A stretch of 64,000 bases of DNA, from contig JBCCDG010000004.1 of NCBI GenBank assembly GCA_039030915.1, positions 28,144 through 92,143 of the forward strand, read 5' to 3'. Source of the DNA: Thermohalobaculum sp039030915 (GTDB lineage: Bacteria > Pseudomonadota > Alphaproteobacteria > Rhodobacterales > Rhodobacteraceae). A program made the translations under genes and the position numbers. The stretch's first letter is position 1; every line of letters starts with the position of its first letter. Below the pieces are notes generated by a model. It had not been told where the DNA came from. It searched no databases and saw nothing but the letters and a program-made list of their open reading frames with translations. Of this stretch, positions 15,405 through 24,682 are shown piece by piece.

Positions 15405-18323
15405 TTACTGGCCCAGGCGCTCCAGCACCGCCGGGGCGTGCACCTGATCCGATTTGTAATTGCCTGTCAGGGCGTAGAGCACGAGGTTCACGCCGAAGCG
15501 CACTGCCATCTCGCGCTGTCGGTCGCCCGGCCGGCCGACGGGGAACATCGGTCGACCGCGCTCGTCCACCGCCCAGGCAGACGCCCAATCGGCAGAGCCC
15601 ACGATGACGGGGCTGACATTGTCGTCCACCCGGTCGAACTGCGGCAGCCCGCTTTCCTCCGCCCCCGCTTCGCGCCCCTCCGGCGCCGCCTCGGCCCAGA
15701 CCCGTCCGCCGCGCCAGCGGCCTGGGAAGCTCGAGAGGAGATAGAAGGTGCGCGTGAGCACATGATCCCCGTCCACCGGGGCAAGAGGGGGCAGATTGAG
15801 GGCGCGCGCGACCTGGCGCATCTCCGTTGCCGCCGCGCCGCCGATGCCGCCCGACCCGCTCTTGGTGTCGATCAGCAGCATGCCGCCGCCTGAGAGGTAT
15901 CGCTGCAGCCGCTCCAGCGCCACGTCGGTCGGCACCGTCTCCGCGGTCAGGGGCATGTAGATGACGGAGATAAGGCTCATCTCGTCCCGCTCAGGATCGA
16001 CGCCCACGGGCTCACCGGGCTCGACCGCCGTGCGCGCGGTCAGCGCCCCGCCGAGGCCGATCATCGCGCGCTCGCTCACGCGATCGACCGAAGGGACACC
16101 GGTCATCACATAGCCGAGCGTCGTCTCTGCCGCCGTCGAGACGTCCTGCGAGACGTTCTCGGAGCGCTCCTGCGCCCATGCGCTGTGGGGCGATGCCGCA
16201 AGCCCTATGCCGAGCGCGAGGAGGAGAGTTGCGGCCGTCGCCGGCCCGCCCTGTCCCCTGCTGAGACGCGGTAGCCGGCCCGAGAGCCAGAGCGTCGCCA
16301 GCGTGTCTATGGCCACCAGCAGGACTGCGATGAGAAGAAGCGGCGCGGCGAGCTTCAGGCTCTCGACCCCTCCCAGCCGGTCCACCAGCGCCGCCCCCGG
16401 TGCAGGCGGAAAGGGGGAAAGGCCGTCACCCTCGCGGTAAAGGTTCACCACAAGGCTTTCCGCCGCACCGGCCGCCCGCGGTCCGCCATCGGCCCGGAGG
16501 TAGATGCCCGGCATCGTCGCTCCGCTCGCAGCACCCTCCCGGATGCCGAGCGCACCGGCAAGCCGCTCACCGGCCACCGGATCGCGGTTCGCGGGGACCG
16601 GCAGCAGCGTGCCGTCGCGCGCCAGCGTCTGGTCGAGGCGCCAGAGCGTGTCCTCCAGCTCCTCCTCGCTCGGCGCATTGCCGCCGCTTCCCGGCGCCAG
16701 TGCCACAAGCTCGCGCAGCATATCGACGAAGAGACCCGAGAGCGGCAGCGACGACCATTCGGCGTCCGCGGACACGTGAAAGAGCACGACGCGCCCGTCC
16801 TCCCGCTCTGCCGCGGTCACGAGCGGGGTGCCGTCGTCGAGGCTCGCCCAGACCTTGCCCGCGAGATCCGGGCTCGGCTCGGCCAGCACCTGCGTGCGCA
16901 CTTCGACCTCCTCGGGCCGCGTGAGCCTGCGGAAGGGTCCCTCCGCCGCGAAGGGGCCGAGCGTGCGCGGGTCGCCCCAGGCGAGCGCACCGCCGAGCGT
17001 TCGCCCGCCGCGACGCAGGCGTACCGGAAGAAGATCGCCCACGCCGGCGCCCACGGCCGCAGCGCCGCCGGGCGCAAGCGCGCTCGCGGCGACGGCACCG
17101 GCAAGGCGCGGGCCGGCAAAGCGGACGAGGAGCCCGCCTTCCTCGACCCAGGCGGTCAGCGCCTCCTCGGTCTCGGCGCCCATCTCGCCCTGATCGGCCA
17201 GGAAGATCGCGGCCGGCGCCATCTCGATCGCCGTGCCAAGCGTGACGCCGTGGACCTCGGCGGCGGGCAGCAGGGCCTTCGTCAAGTAATGCCGTGCGGA
17301 GGTAAGGCGGATGACCTCGCCCTCGCTCGCCGGGTCGACCACCGCCACGCGGACACGGCGTACGGCACCATCGGCAAGTCCGGTACCGCCCGGGGAGGGC
17401 GCCTCAGCCAACGTGATCCGGGCAATCGAGCCCACAAGCTCGGATGGCAGATCGAAGACCGCCTCCGCCGCGCGTTCGCCCGGGGCGAAGGCCGCCTCCG
17501 CCACCGCGATACGCCGCTCACCCGCCGCCGCGCCGTCATCGCCAGTGACCGCGGCGATCGCGACCAGCGTTTCGCTGGCGGAACCGTCATCGCCCGTGCC
17601 ACCCGCACGGAGCGCTGTCGTCTTGAGCTTCCCATCTTCGAGGCGCGGCGGCAGACCGGCGCGCGCCGTGGCCGCCGGGCCGATTAGATGCAGCGGCCCG
17701 AAATCGAGGAGCCGCTCGGACAGCGCCGCCGTTGCCTCGGCATCATGGCCCAACCCGTCATGGAGCCAGATCGTCTCTCCCGGCGCGACCGCCGCCGGAT
17801 CGTCGAGCAGCGTCAGCACCGAGAGCCTGTCCGGCCGCAGCGGCACCGGCTGTGATCCGTCAAGCGCCGCGCGTGCGGCCGCAGCGGCCATCTGCGGCGG
17901 CGGCGCCACGCGACGCTCCGCCGCCCGCCACAGGATGACACTCCGCCCCTCGGCCGCCGCCTCGTCGATCGCGGCACCCGCGGCGGTCAGCCGATCCTCC
18001 CAGTCGGGCGCACTCGCCCAGCCCGCGTCCATCAGGAGGAGGACCGGACCGTCGCCGCCGCCCGAAAGCCTTTCGGTCGGGTTCAGCACGGGCTGCGCGA
18101 AGCCGAGGATCACAGCCGCCACCGCCGCGATACGCAGGGCAAGCAGCCACCACGGCGTGCGCTCAGCCTCCCGCTCCGGATCCTCCAGGCCGAGGAGGAG
18201 CCGCACGCCCGGAAAGAGGGCCGTGCGCGGCGCCGGCGGGATCGCCTTCAGGAGCCACCAGAGGATCGGCAGCGCGATGAGCCCGGCAAGGACCGCGGGC
18301 GCGAGAAAGCCGAGACCCATCAT
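15405..18323 (-). CDS. BatA-N and DUF4159 domain membrane protein
   Basis: A 972-residue protein. The N-terminal BatA/aerotolerance-type segment (1-80) has two membrane helices. It is followed by a VWA-like fold whose metal site is degenerate (LLLMDAGWAS instead of DxSxS). A long beta-rich periplasmic or cytosolic region leads to two more membrane helices near 650-672 and 685-705, then an export-type stretch (SPHSAWAQ) and a DUF4159 domain (about 755-970, GGGMLLIDTKSG and RTFYLLSSFPGRWRGG). DUF4159 has a glutamine-amidotransferase-like fold of unknown function. The gene lies 40 bases after the DUF58 gene in the moxR operon. It starts at ATG 18323 with GGAGG 9 bases upstream. Confidence 0.87.
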   Translation of the reverse strand: MMGLGFLAPAVLAGLIALPILWWLLKAIPPAPRTALFPGVRLLLGLEDPEREAERTPWWLLALRIAAVAAVILGFAQPVLNPTERLSGGGDGPVLLLMDAGWASAPDWEDRLTAAGAAIDEAAAEGRSVILWRAAERRVAPPPQMAAAAARAALDGSQPVPLRPDRLSVLTLLDDPAAVAPGETIWLHDGLGHDAEATAALSERLLDFGPLHLIGPAATARAGLPPRLEDGKLKTTALRAGGTGDDGSASETLVAIAAVTGDDGAAAGERRIAVAEAAFAPGERAAEAVFDLPSELVGSIARITLAEAPSPGGTGLADGAVRRVRVAVVDPASEGEVIRLTSARHYLTKALLPAAEVHGVTLGTAIEMAPAAIFLADQGEMGAETEEALTAWVEEGGLLVRFAGPRLAGAVAASALAPGGAAAVGAGVGDLLPVRLRRGGRTLGGALAWGDPRTLGPFAAEGPFRRLTRPEEVEVRTQVLAEPSPDLAGKVWASLDDGTPLVTAAEREDGRVVLFHVSADAEWSSLPLSGLFVDMLRELVALAPGSGGNAPSEEELEDTLWRLDQTLARDGTLLPVPANRDPVAGERLAGALGIREGAASGATMPGIYLRADGGPRAAGAAESLVVNLYREGDGLSPFPPAPGAALVDRLGGVESLKLAAPLLLIAVLLVAIDTLATLWLSGRLPRLSRGQGGPATAATLLLALGIGLAASPHSAWAQERSENVSQDVSTAAETTLGYVMTGVPSVDRVSERAMIGLGGALTARTAVEPGEPVGVDPERDEMSLISVIYMPLTAETVPTDVALERLQRYLSGGGMLLIDTKSGSGGIGGAAATEMRQVARALNLPPLAPVDGDHVLTRTFYLLSSFPGRWRGGRVWAEAAPEGREAGAEESGLPQFDRVDDNVSPVIVGSADWASAWAVDERGRPMFPVGRPGDRQREMAVRFGVNLVLYALTGNYKSDQVHAPAVLERLGQ

Positions 18324-18363
18324 GCCACAGTGCCTCCCAGCGCCCTCATCGCCCGCTCACCGC

Positions 18364-19284
18364 TCATCGCGCACCTCCGAGCCAGGCATGGAGCTGCAGG
18401 AGCGCCTTGCGCGGGCTCTCATCCGTACGGTGGAGGAGAAGTTGCCAGCCCGCGCCCCGCGCCGCACGCGCTAGATCGTCGCGCCGCTCGGCAAGCCGCT
18501 GCACGTAGTGGTCCTTGAGCGCTCTGGCCTCATCGGTCTCGTGGCGGATCGCGTGGCCGACGCTCTCGAACCGCGTGCGGCCTTCGAAGGGGAAGGTCTC
18601 CTCGACCGGATCGAGCACCTGCACGTAGACGCCGCCGATGCCCCGGCCCGCCGCCTTCCGGAGCGCGGGGAGCACCTGCTCGCGCGGGCCCATGAAATCA
18701 GAGAGGAAGACGACGCGGCCGGCGCGAGGCAGCTCGAAATCCGCCGGTGCACCGAAGTCGGGCGCATCGGCCGGCAGGTCCGCCGAGAGGAGCGCGCCCA
18801 TGCGCTCGAGCTGGCGCTCACCCGTCCGCGGCCGCTCCGCATCCGTGCCGATCAGGCCATACCGCTCCCCACCGCGATTGAGGAGTACCGCGAGCGCCAG
18901 CGCAAGAAGCGCCGCTCGGTCCGCCTTCGTCACGCGGCCCTGCCGCGCCTCCCGCGCGAATTCGGACGCGAACTGCATGGACTTTGCGCGGTCGACCCAG
19001 AAGAGCACGGTCTCTGCCGCCTCCCACTCCATCTCCCTGATGAAGAGCCGGTCGGATCGCGCAGAACGCCGCCAGTCGATTTGGTTGAGACTGTCCCCGG
19101 GCTGGGCCGCACGGTACTGCCAGAAGTTCTCCCCCGGGCCGGAACGCCGCCGGCCATGAACACCATGGAAGGTGGATGCGACCAACCGCTCCGCCTCGAC
19201 GAGAAGCGGTGGCAGGGCGCCCGAGATCTGCTCGCTGTCGCGCCTCAACCAGGCCGCGCGCTCGGGGGATAGGCCGGTCGCCAT
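18364..19284 (-). CDS. DUF58 domain protein
   Basis: A 306-residue protein of the family that almost always travels with MoxR ATPases. The DUF58 hallmark is present around 61-85: QPGDSLNQIDWRRSAR then LFIRE. A VWA-like strand follows, but its metal motif is altered to WVDRAKSM (Asp98), which lacks the first Ser of DxSxS. There is no membrane segment. Its ATG (19282-19284) overlaps the TAA of the preceding gene (TAATG), which implies translational coupling, and GAGGAGGG lies just upstream. The role is inferred from family and operon: a partner of the MoxR chaperone-like ATPase. Confidence 0.92.
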   Translation of the reverse strand: MATGLSPERAAWLRRDSEQISGALPPLLVEAERLVASTFHGVHGRRRSGPGENFWQYRAAQPGDSLNQIDWRRSARSDRLFIREMEWEAAETVLFWVDRAKSMQFASEFAREARQGRVTKADRAALLALALAVLLNRGGERYGLIGTDAERPRTGERQLERMGALLSADLPADAPDFGAPADFELPRAGRVVFLSDFMGPREQVLPALRKAAGRGIGGVYVQVLDPVEETFPFEGRTRFESVGHAIRHETDEARALKDHYVQRLAERRDDLARAARGAGWQLLLHRTDESPRKALLQLHAWLGGAR

Positions 19285-19916
19285 TACTGGCCCTCCTCGG
19301 CGCGAATCGAGAGGCGAAAGAGCTCCCAGAACACGCGATCCTCGTCGATCGTGTACTCGAAGAACAGCCGGTCCGTCTTGTCCTCCCAGCCGAAGCCGAT
19401 CTCGCCCCGGCCATTCGGCAGCTTCTTGTGAAAGCTTGGCGAGCGGCGGGTGGGCGTAAAGCGCTGCGCAAACCGCGCCTTCATGATGTCGACCGTGTGG
19501 GGCGGCGCGTATTTGGAAGAAGCGTAGGTGACGCAGGCAACCGCCGGCGCAGCAGCTTCGCCCTGCCACGCCGCGACGCGGCCCTCGAACACGCCAGCGC
19601 TCACAGGCACTGCTCTGCCGCGCTCCCTCAAAGTCGTGAAGTCATGCGCCTCCGCCTTGCGCCAGTCATCGAACCTGCCGACGATCACCTGCAGGGATCC
19701 CGCCGAGCGCTCATCGCGCGGCTCGACTGACAGGCCCGACTGAACGGCCCCCTCGACGACCGCCTCGATCCCGAACGGCTCTGCCAGGCAGGTACGCTCG
19801 AAGATGTCCGCGTGGGGCGAAAGCTTCTCAAAGTCAGACGCATTCGTACCGCCCGCGGTGAAGAGCGCCGCCAGGCTGCCGAGGGCAACAGCAAGCATCT
19901 GATGCGTCGATCTCAA
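19284..19916 (-). CDS. Secreted hypothetical protein of the moxR operon
   Basis: A 210-residue protein with a Sec signal peptide of about 26 residues (MLAVALGSLAALFTAGGTNA core). The mature part has two Cys (TCLAE, ACVTY) and no recognised domain. The start is probably TTG 19916, which overlaps the moxR TGA and has GAGG 8 bases upstream; this start also gives the signal peptide its basic N-terminus. An ATG at 19898 is the alternative. It is sandwiched between moxR and DUF58 and overlaps both, so it is probably a periplasmic partner or substrate of that system. No function can be named. Confidence 0.8.
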   Translation of the reverse strand: MRSTHQMLAVALGSLAALFTAGGTNASDFEKLSPHADIFERTCLAEPFGIEAVVEGAVQSGLSVEPRDERSAGSLQVIVGRFDDWRKAEAHDFTTLRERGRAVPVSAGVFEGRVAAWQGEAAAPAVACVTYASSKYAPPHTVDIMKARFAQRFTPTRRSPSFHKKLPNGRGEIGFGWEDKTDRLFFEYTIDEDRVFWELFRLSIRAEEGQ

Positions 19917-20908
19917 GCGGCGGCCTCGAGCGACGCCGCCCCCAGAAGTCCTTCGATGACATCGCCGAGACTCGCACCCTCGGCACGGGCGGCGAAGGTG
20001 AGAGCCATGCGGTGCGTGAGCGCGGGCGGCGCCAGAGCGCGCACATCCGCGAGATCGGGCGCGAGCCGCCCCTGCAGGAGAGCACGCGCACGCACCGCCA
20101 GCATCAGGGACTGTGCTGCGCGCGGGCCGGGCCCGAAGGCGAGCCGGTCGGTGACCGAAGGCGCCGCATCGGGCTCACCCGGGCGGGCGGAGCGGACGAG
20201 GGCGATAATCGCCTCGACCACCGCCTCCCCAACGGGCATCGCCCTGACAAGACGCTGGAGCTCGATCAGCCCCTCCGCGTCCAGCACGGGTTCGGCGGTA
20301 GCCTCCTCGACACCCGTCGTGGTGAGCAGAATGTCCCGCTCCTCGTCCCGCGTGGGGTAGCCCATGTCGATCTGGAGCAGGAAGCGGTCCAGCTGCGCCT
20401 CGGGCAGCGGGTACGTACCCTCCTGCTCGATAGGGTTCTGGGTGGCGAGCACGTGGAACGGCTGCGCCAGCTTGCGCGTCTGCCCCGCGACCGTCACCTC
20501 CTTTTCCTGCATCGCCTGCAGGAGAGCAGACTGCGTGCGGGGCGAGGCGCGGTTGATCTCATCCGCCAGCAGGAGCTGGGTGAATATCGGCCCCTCGATG
20601 AACTTGAACATTCGGGCGCCGTCCTGCCCCTCCTCGAGCACCTCGGAGCCCAGGATGTCCGCAGGCATGAGGTCGGGCGTGAACTGGATCCGGTTGGCAT
20701 CGAGCCCCATGACCGTGCCCAGTGTCTCGACAAGGCGCGTCTTGGCGAGACCCGGCACGCCGACCAGCAGCGCATGCCCGCCCGAGAGGATCACGGTGAG
20801 CGCAAGCTCGACCACCTTGTCCTGCCCGACGATGCGCTTGGCGATCTCGCTGCGCGCGCGCGCCAGCGTGCGGCCAGCTTCCTCGATCTCGTGCACCGGG
20901 TCGGACAT
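19913..20908 (-). CDS. MoxR-family AAA+ ATPase
   Basis: A 331-residue AAA+ chaperone-like ATPase. Walker A is GVPGLAKT (50-57) and Walker B is LLLADEINR with Asp116-Glu117. Sensor 1 is in LATQNPIEQEGTYPLPEAQLDRF, a MoxR hallmark block quoted here as the family's sequence pattern. A C-terminal AAA lid follows. MoxR ATPases work with VWA proteins to mature or insert metals into enzymes or to handle envelope stress. It is the first gene of the five-gene leftward operon, and a DUF1285 gene diverges from it across a 150-base spacer. Confidence 0.95.
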   Translation of the reverse strand: MSDPVHEIEEAGRTLARARSEIAKRIVGQDKVVELALTVILSGGHALLVGVPGLAKTRLVETLGTVMGLDANRIQFTPDLMPADILGSEVLEEGQDGARMFKFIEGPIFTQLLLADEINRASPRTQSALLQAMQEKEVTVAGQTRKLAQPFHVLATQNPIEQEGTYPLPEAQLDRFLLQIDMGYPTRDEERDILLTTTGVEEATAEPVLDAEGLIELQRLVRAMPVGEAVVEAIIALVRSARPGEPDAAPSVTDRLAFGPGPRAAQSLMLAVRARALLQGRLAPDLADVRALAPPALTHRMALTFAARAEGASLGDVIEGLLGAASLEAAA

Positions 20909-21059
20909 CAGGCAGGCTCCCTTTCAGAGGCAAGGCGCCGCGCCATTCCGGCCCGCGCCCGTCGCTTCGCTTCTCGGGCGCGCGGCACAGTGCGTGCTGT
21001 CATCCGTTCCCGACAGCCTTAAAGTATAGGTCTGAGCGGAAAGGCAAAGGCTTGACCCG

Positions 21060-21692
21060 ATGGTTTCATGCGCGAATGGGCAATCTGACACGCCTCAAAG
21101 CGGCGTTTCGGTCGATCCGGGCAAGGCGGACAGCCTCGCCAAGGCGGTGAGCGCGGCGACAAAGAAGGCGAAGGGTCCCCCGCCAGTTCATCTTTGGAAT
21201 CCACCCTTTTGCGGCGATCTGGACATCCGGATCACCCGAAACGGGCAGTGGTGGTACCTCGGCACGCCCATAGGCCGCGAGGCGCTGGTGAAGCTCTTCG
21301 CGAGCGTTCTGAAGCTGGAGGACGGCAAACACTATCTCGTTACACCGGTCGAGAAGATCGGCATTGCGGTGGATGACGCTCCCTTCGTTGCCGTCGATTT
21401 CCGTACCGAAGAGGGACCGATGGGACAGGTTCTGACCTTCGTGACCAATGTGGGCGACGAAACTGTTGCCGGCCCGGAGAATCCCATCCGCGTCGCGCGC
21501 GACGCGGAAACGGGCGAGCCAAGCCCGTACGTGCATGTCCGCCGCGGGCTCGAGGCGTTGATCGACCGGAAAAGCTTCTATCGCCTGGTCGAGATCGGCG
21601 AGATCGCGGCGCACGAGGGCGAGGACTGGTTCGGCCTGCGCAGCCATGGTCTCTTTTTTCCAGTCATCCCCGCAGCCGAGCTGCCGGACTGA
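21060..21692 (+). CDS. DUF1285 domain protein
   Basis: A 210-residue cytosolic protein of unknown biochemical role. The DUF1285 family pattern is visible: PPVHLWNPPFCGDLDIRI, WWYLGTPIGREALVKLF, YLVTPVEKIGIAVDDAPF and a C-terminal HGLFFPV. It diverges from moxR, an arrangement seen in other Rhodobacter-like genomes, which suggests a shared promoter region and a link to the MoxR system. The start at ATG 21060 is not well separated from alternatives because the first 35 residues are low in conservation. Confidence 0.85.
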   Translation: MVSCANGQSDTPQSGVSVDPGKADSLAKAVSAATKKAKGPPPVHLWNPPFCGDLDIRITRNGQWWYLGTPIGREALVKLFASVLKLEDGKHYLVTPVEKIGIAVDDAPFVAVDFRTEEGPMGQVLTFVTNVGDETVAGPENPIRVARDAETGEPSPYVHVRRGLEALIDRKSFYRLVEIGEIAAHEGEDWFGLRSHGLFFPVIPAAELPD

Positions 21693-21709
21693 CCGGGCAG
21701 CTTGGCCCC

Positions 21710-22654
21710 TCAACCCGACTTTTCGTCGGATTTGCCGAGTTCGGAGCGCAGCTGAGAACCGTCATCCGGGTGCCTTCGCTCGAATTCCCGCTCGACGAGT
21801 TCCGCCACGCGCTCCGCAAGCGGGCCGGAAAGGCGCTCGTCGATGTCGTGGGTGGTGTAGTGACGCCGCCGCGACGCCATCAGGGCACTGGCGAGTAGCG
21901 CCGTTGGCACCGCCACGATGCCGATACCGATCAGCATGACGATGCCTGTGAAGATGCGCCCGCCCGCCGTCACCGGCACCACGTCGCCATAGCCGACGGT
22001 CGTCAGCGTCGCCACAGCCCACCACATCGACGCGGGGATCGAGGAAAAGGCCTGCGGCTGCGCCTCGTGCTCGAAGAAGTAGATGCCCGCCGCCGCGAGG
22101 TAGAGCGTGACCGTCCCCGCCGCGAGCACCGCCACAAGCTCGTCCCGCACATGGCCGAGCACCTGCCAGAGCCGCCGCACGGGTGCATCCCGTTCGATCA
22201 GCTTGAGGAGCCGCAGCAGGCGCAGAAGCCTGAGCGCCCGCAACCCCAACAGATCGAAACCGAGGAGAAGGAGCGTCGGCAGGAAGGAGAGAAGGTCGAT
22301 GATCCCCCAGAGGCTGGTCGCGTAGCGCAGCGGCCGTTCGGCGGCGATGAGGCGAAGGATGTACTCGCAGAGAAAGACCGAGACGGCCACGACCTCGAAG
22401 ACCCCCAGCAGGATGCGGAGCCAGCCGGGCAGGCCCGGCATTGTCTCGAGCGCGACAGCGACGGCGGTCAGCAGGATGAAGGCCCCGATGAGGCGCGGGA
22501 CCGCGGCGCCGAGCGTGGGGTCGCGGCCCTGAAGCGCTGCGGCGAGCCCCTCGCGCCAGGCCGGGCCGCCCCCCGGCGCTGCTGCCACCTCCTCGTCCTC
22601 GTCTCGCCGTTCGGCCACCCGATCCTCCTCCTGCCCATCTGCGCGGACGGTCAA
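21710..22654 (-). CDS. Voltage-gated-type potassium channel
   Basis: A 314-residue inner-membrane cation channel subunit, a tetramer in this family. Six membrane segments can be traced. S4 at about 139-152 is arginine-rich (LRALRLLRLLRLLKL), which marks a voltage sensor. The pore loop carries the K+ filter TLTTVGYGD (TVGYGD 219-224), and S6 follows with TGIVMLIGIGIVAVPTALL. The C-terminus is charged and cytoplasmic, without a recognisable RCK domain. The start used is TTG 22654; a GTG 12 codons downstream is possible. It converges with DUF1285 and diverges from the Nudix gene by 31 bases. Confidence 0.92.
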   Translation of the reverse strand: MTVRADGQEEDRVAERRDEDEEVAAAPGGGPAWREGLAAALQGRDPTLGAAVPRLIGAFILLTAVAVALETMPGLPGWLRILLGVFEVVAVSVFLCEYILRLIAAERPLRYATSLWGIIDLLSFLPTLLLLGFDLLGLRALRLLRLLRLLKLIERDAPVRRLWQVLGHVRDELVAVLAAGTVTLYLAAAGIYFFEHEAQPQAFSSIPASMWWAVATLTTVGYGDVVPVTAGGRIFTGIVMLIGIGIVAVPTALLASALMASRRRHYTTHDIDERLSGPLAERVAELVEREFERRHPDDGSQLRSELGKSDEKSG

Positions 22655-22685
22655 CGGCCTTGCCTCCGCCCGCGCGGCGGGTCAC

Positions 22686-23369
22686 ATGAACCCGATGGTG
22701 CTCTCCCTCAGCGATATCGAAGACGCGCTCGCGCTGCCACCGCTCGGCGACAGGTCGGATTTCGATCTCGCGCCCAAGTTCCGCCCCGCACCCGGATCGG
22801 TTCGCGAACGGCCGGCTGCCGTGCTCTGCCCGCTAGTCGAGCGCACGGACGGGCTGCGCGTGGTCCTGACCGTCCGCTCGAAGCACCTCAAGCACCATGC
22901 CGGCCAGATCAGCTTTCCGGGCGGCAAGGTCGATGATGGCGACGCCTCGACCCTCGACGCCGCGCTGCGCGAGGCGGAGGAGGAGATCGGCCTTGCGCGG
23001 CCGCATGTGCGGGTGGTGGGCGAGCTCGACGCCTATCTCACCTCCACGGCCTTTCGCGTCTCGCCATTCGTGGGCCTCGTGCCGCCGGAATGGCGCGGCC
23101 GGCCGGAACCCGGCGAGGTGGACGAGATCTTCGAGTGCCCGCTGGACTTCCTCATGGATCCTTCCAACCGCGTGCAACACCACCGCGAATGGCAAGGCGG
23201 ACGGCGCTATTTCTACGCCATGCCCTGGGGGGAATACTACATCTGGGGCGCGACCGCCGGCATGCTTAAGGGCCTTTCTGACCGGCTCGAGCGTCTCGGT
23301 CGCCTGCCGGGCGGCAACGACGAGGCGGGGGCGCGGGCGGGCGAGGCGTCCGCGGCGGGCGGGTCATGA
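22686..23369 (+). CDS. Nudix hydrolase, CoA pyrophosphatase type
   Basis: A 227-residue enzyme predicted to hydrolyse CoA to 3',5'-ADP and phosphopantetheine. The CoA-specific motif LTVRSKHLKHHAGQISFPGG leads directly into the Nudix box (79-102), which ends in REAEEEIGL with the metal-binding Glu residues. The usual first Glu of the box is replaced by Asp (GKVDDGD), as is often seen in this subfamily. The stop overlaps the next start (ATGA at 23366-23369), so it is co-translated with the CCA-adding enzyme. This pairing is common in Rhodobacterales. Confidence 0.93.
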   Translation: MNPMVLSLSDIEDALALPPLGDRSDFDLAPKFRPAPGSVRERPAAVLCPLVERTDGLRVVLTVRSKHLKHHAGQISFPGGKVDDGDASTLDAALREAEEEIGLARPHVRVVGELDAYLTSTAFRVSPFVGLVPPEWRGRPEPGEVDEIFECPLDFLMDPSNRVQHHREWQGGRRYFYAMPWGEYYIWGATAGMLKGLSDRLERLGRLPGGNDEAGARAGEASAAGGS

Positions 23370-24646
23370 CCGGCGGCATCGTCGCGCCCGCCTGGCGGAC
23401 GGGAAAGCGCCTGCCGCCCGATCTTCTCGCCACGCCCGGCCTGACGACTGTGCTCGAAGCGCTCGGCAGTGGCGAGAACGCCTTCATCGTGGGCGGCGCA
23501 ATCCGGAACAGCCTGCTCGACCGCCCGGTCGGGGACATCGACATCGCCACGCCTCTGGCGCCCGAGGAAGTCGTCGAGCGCCTGAAGACCGCCGGGCTCA
23601 AATCAGTGCCGACCGGTATCGAACACGGCACGGTGACGGCGGTAGCTGCCGGCACGGGCTATGAGGTCACCGCCTTTCGGGCGGATATCGAGACGGATGG
23701 CAGGCGCGCGACCGTCGACTTCGGCCGGGATATGGCCGCCGATGCCGCCCGGCGAGATTTCACGGTGAACGCGCTCTATGCCGATGCCTCGGGCACCGTC
23801 ATCGACCCGCTCGGCGGCATGGCCGATCTGGAGGCTGGTCGCCTCCGCTTCATCGGGGATGCAGGGGCCCGTATCCGGGAGGACTATCTCAGGATACTGC
23901 GCTTCTTCCGTTTCCACGCCTGGTATGCGGACCCGGCGGGCGGCATCGATGCGGAGGGGCTTGCGGCCTGCGCAGCGGAGGCGGAGGGGCTTGAAGGTCT
24001 TGCGCGGGAGCGTGTCGGCCATGAGTTTCGACGCCTCCTCGCGGCACCCGATCCGGCACCCGCGGTCGCCGCCATGGAGACCACGGGCATCCTGGCCCGT
24101 TGCCTGCCGGGCGCCGCGGCCGCAGCCCTCGCCCCGTTGCTGCATCTGGAGGCGGCGGCTGGCCGGGGGGCGGACTGGCGCGCCCGTCTCTCCGCCATCT
24201 TGCCCTCCGCGGCGGGCGGAGAGGACCCGGTCGCTACGGCGACGGAGGCGCTTCGCCTTTCCCGGAACGAGCGTCGGCAACTGGGCGCTATCGCCGCCGC
24301 CCGCGCGGCGCTCGCCGCAGGGGAGGCCCCGGGGGCCTGCGCTTATCGCCACGGGGCGGAGGCGAGTTGGACGGCGCTTTTGGTGGAGGAAGCGACGGCC
24401 GGCTGGCAAACCGCGCCCGGCATCCTCGCGCGCGATCCTTCCGCCATCGCCACCGAGATAGCCGAGGGCGCGGCCGCCCGCCTGCCCTTGCGCGCCGCGG
24501 ACCTTGCTGCAGCCGGTATCGCCCCGGGCCCCGCCATCGGACAGGCGCTGGCGAGGGCCGACGCAGCCTTTGTCGCCAGCGCTTTCACGCTGGACAAGCA
24601 GGCTCTGCTCTCGCATGTTCTGAACGATATTGGTCACAAAGACTGA
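23366..24646 (+). CDS. CCA tRNA nucleotidyltransferase / polyA polymerase family
   Basis: A 426-residue enzyme that adds or repairs the CCA end of tRNAs. The nucleotidyltransferase head has FIVGGAIRNSLL and the catalytic GDIDIATP (Asp57, Asp59). Motif B, RRDFTVNALY, is near 126-135, followed by DPLGGMADLEAGRLRFIGDA and the EDYLRILRFFRF neck. The all-alpha body and tail are Ala-rich. It is coupled to the Nudix gene by an ATGA overlap. The family is certain; distinguishing full CCA-adding from A-adding activity needs more than sequence inspection. Confidence 0.95.
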   Translation: MTGGIVAPAWRTGKRLPPDLLATPGLTTVLEALGSGENAFIVGGAIRNSLLDRPVGDIDIATPLAPEEVVERLKTAGLKSVPTGIEHGTVTAVAAGTGYEVTAFRADIETDGRRATVDFGRDMAADAARRDFTVNALYADASGTVIDPLGGMADLEAGRLRFIGDAGARIREDYLRILRFFRFHAWYADPAGGIDAEGLAACAAEAEGLEGLARERVGHEFRRLLAAPDPAPAVAAMETTGILARCLPGAAAAALAPLLHLEAAAGRGADWRARLSAILPSAAGGEDPVATATEALRLSRNERRQLGAIAAARAALAAGEAPGACAYRHGAEASWTALLVEEATAGWQTAPGILARDPSAIATEIAEGAAARLPLRAADLAAAGIAPGPAIGQALARADAAFVASAFTLDKQALLSHVLNDIGHKD

Positions 24647-24682
24647 CCATTATCGCCATCGAACCGCATCGGGAGCGCCTGC

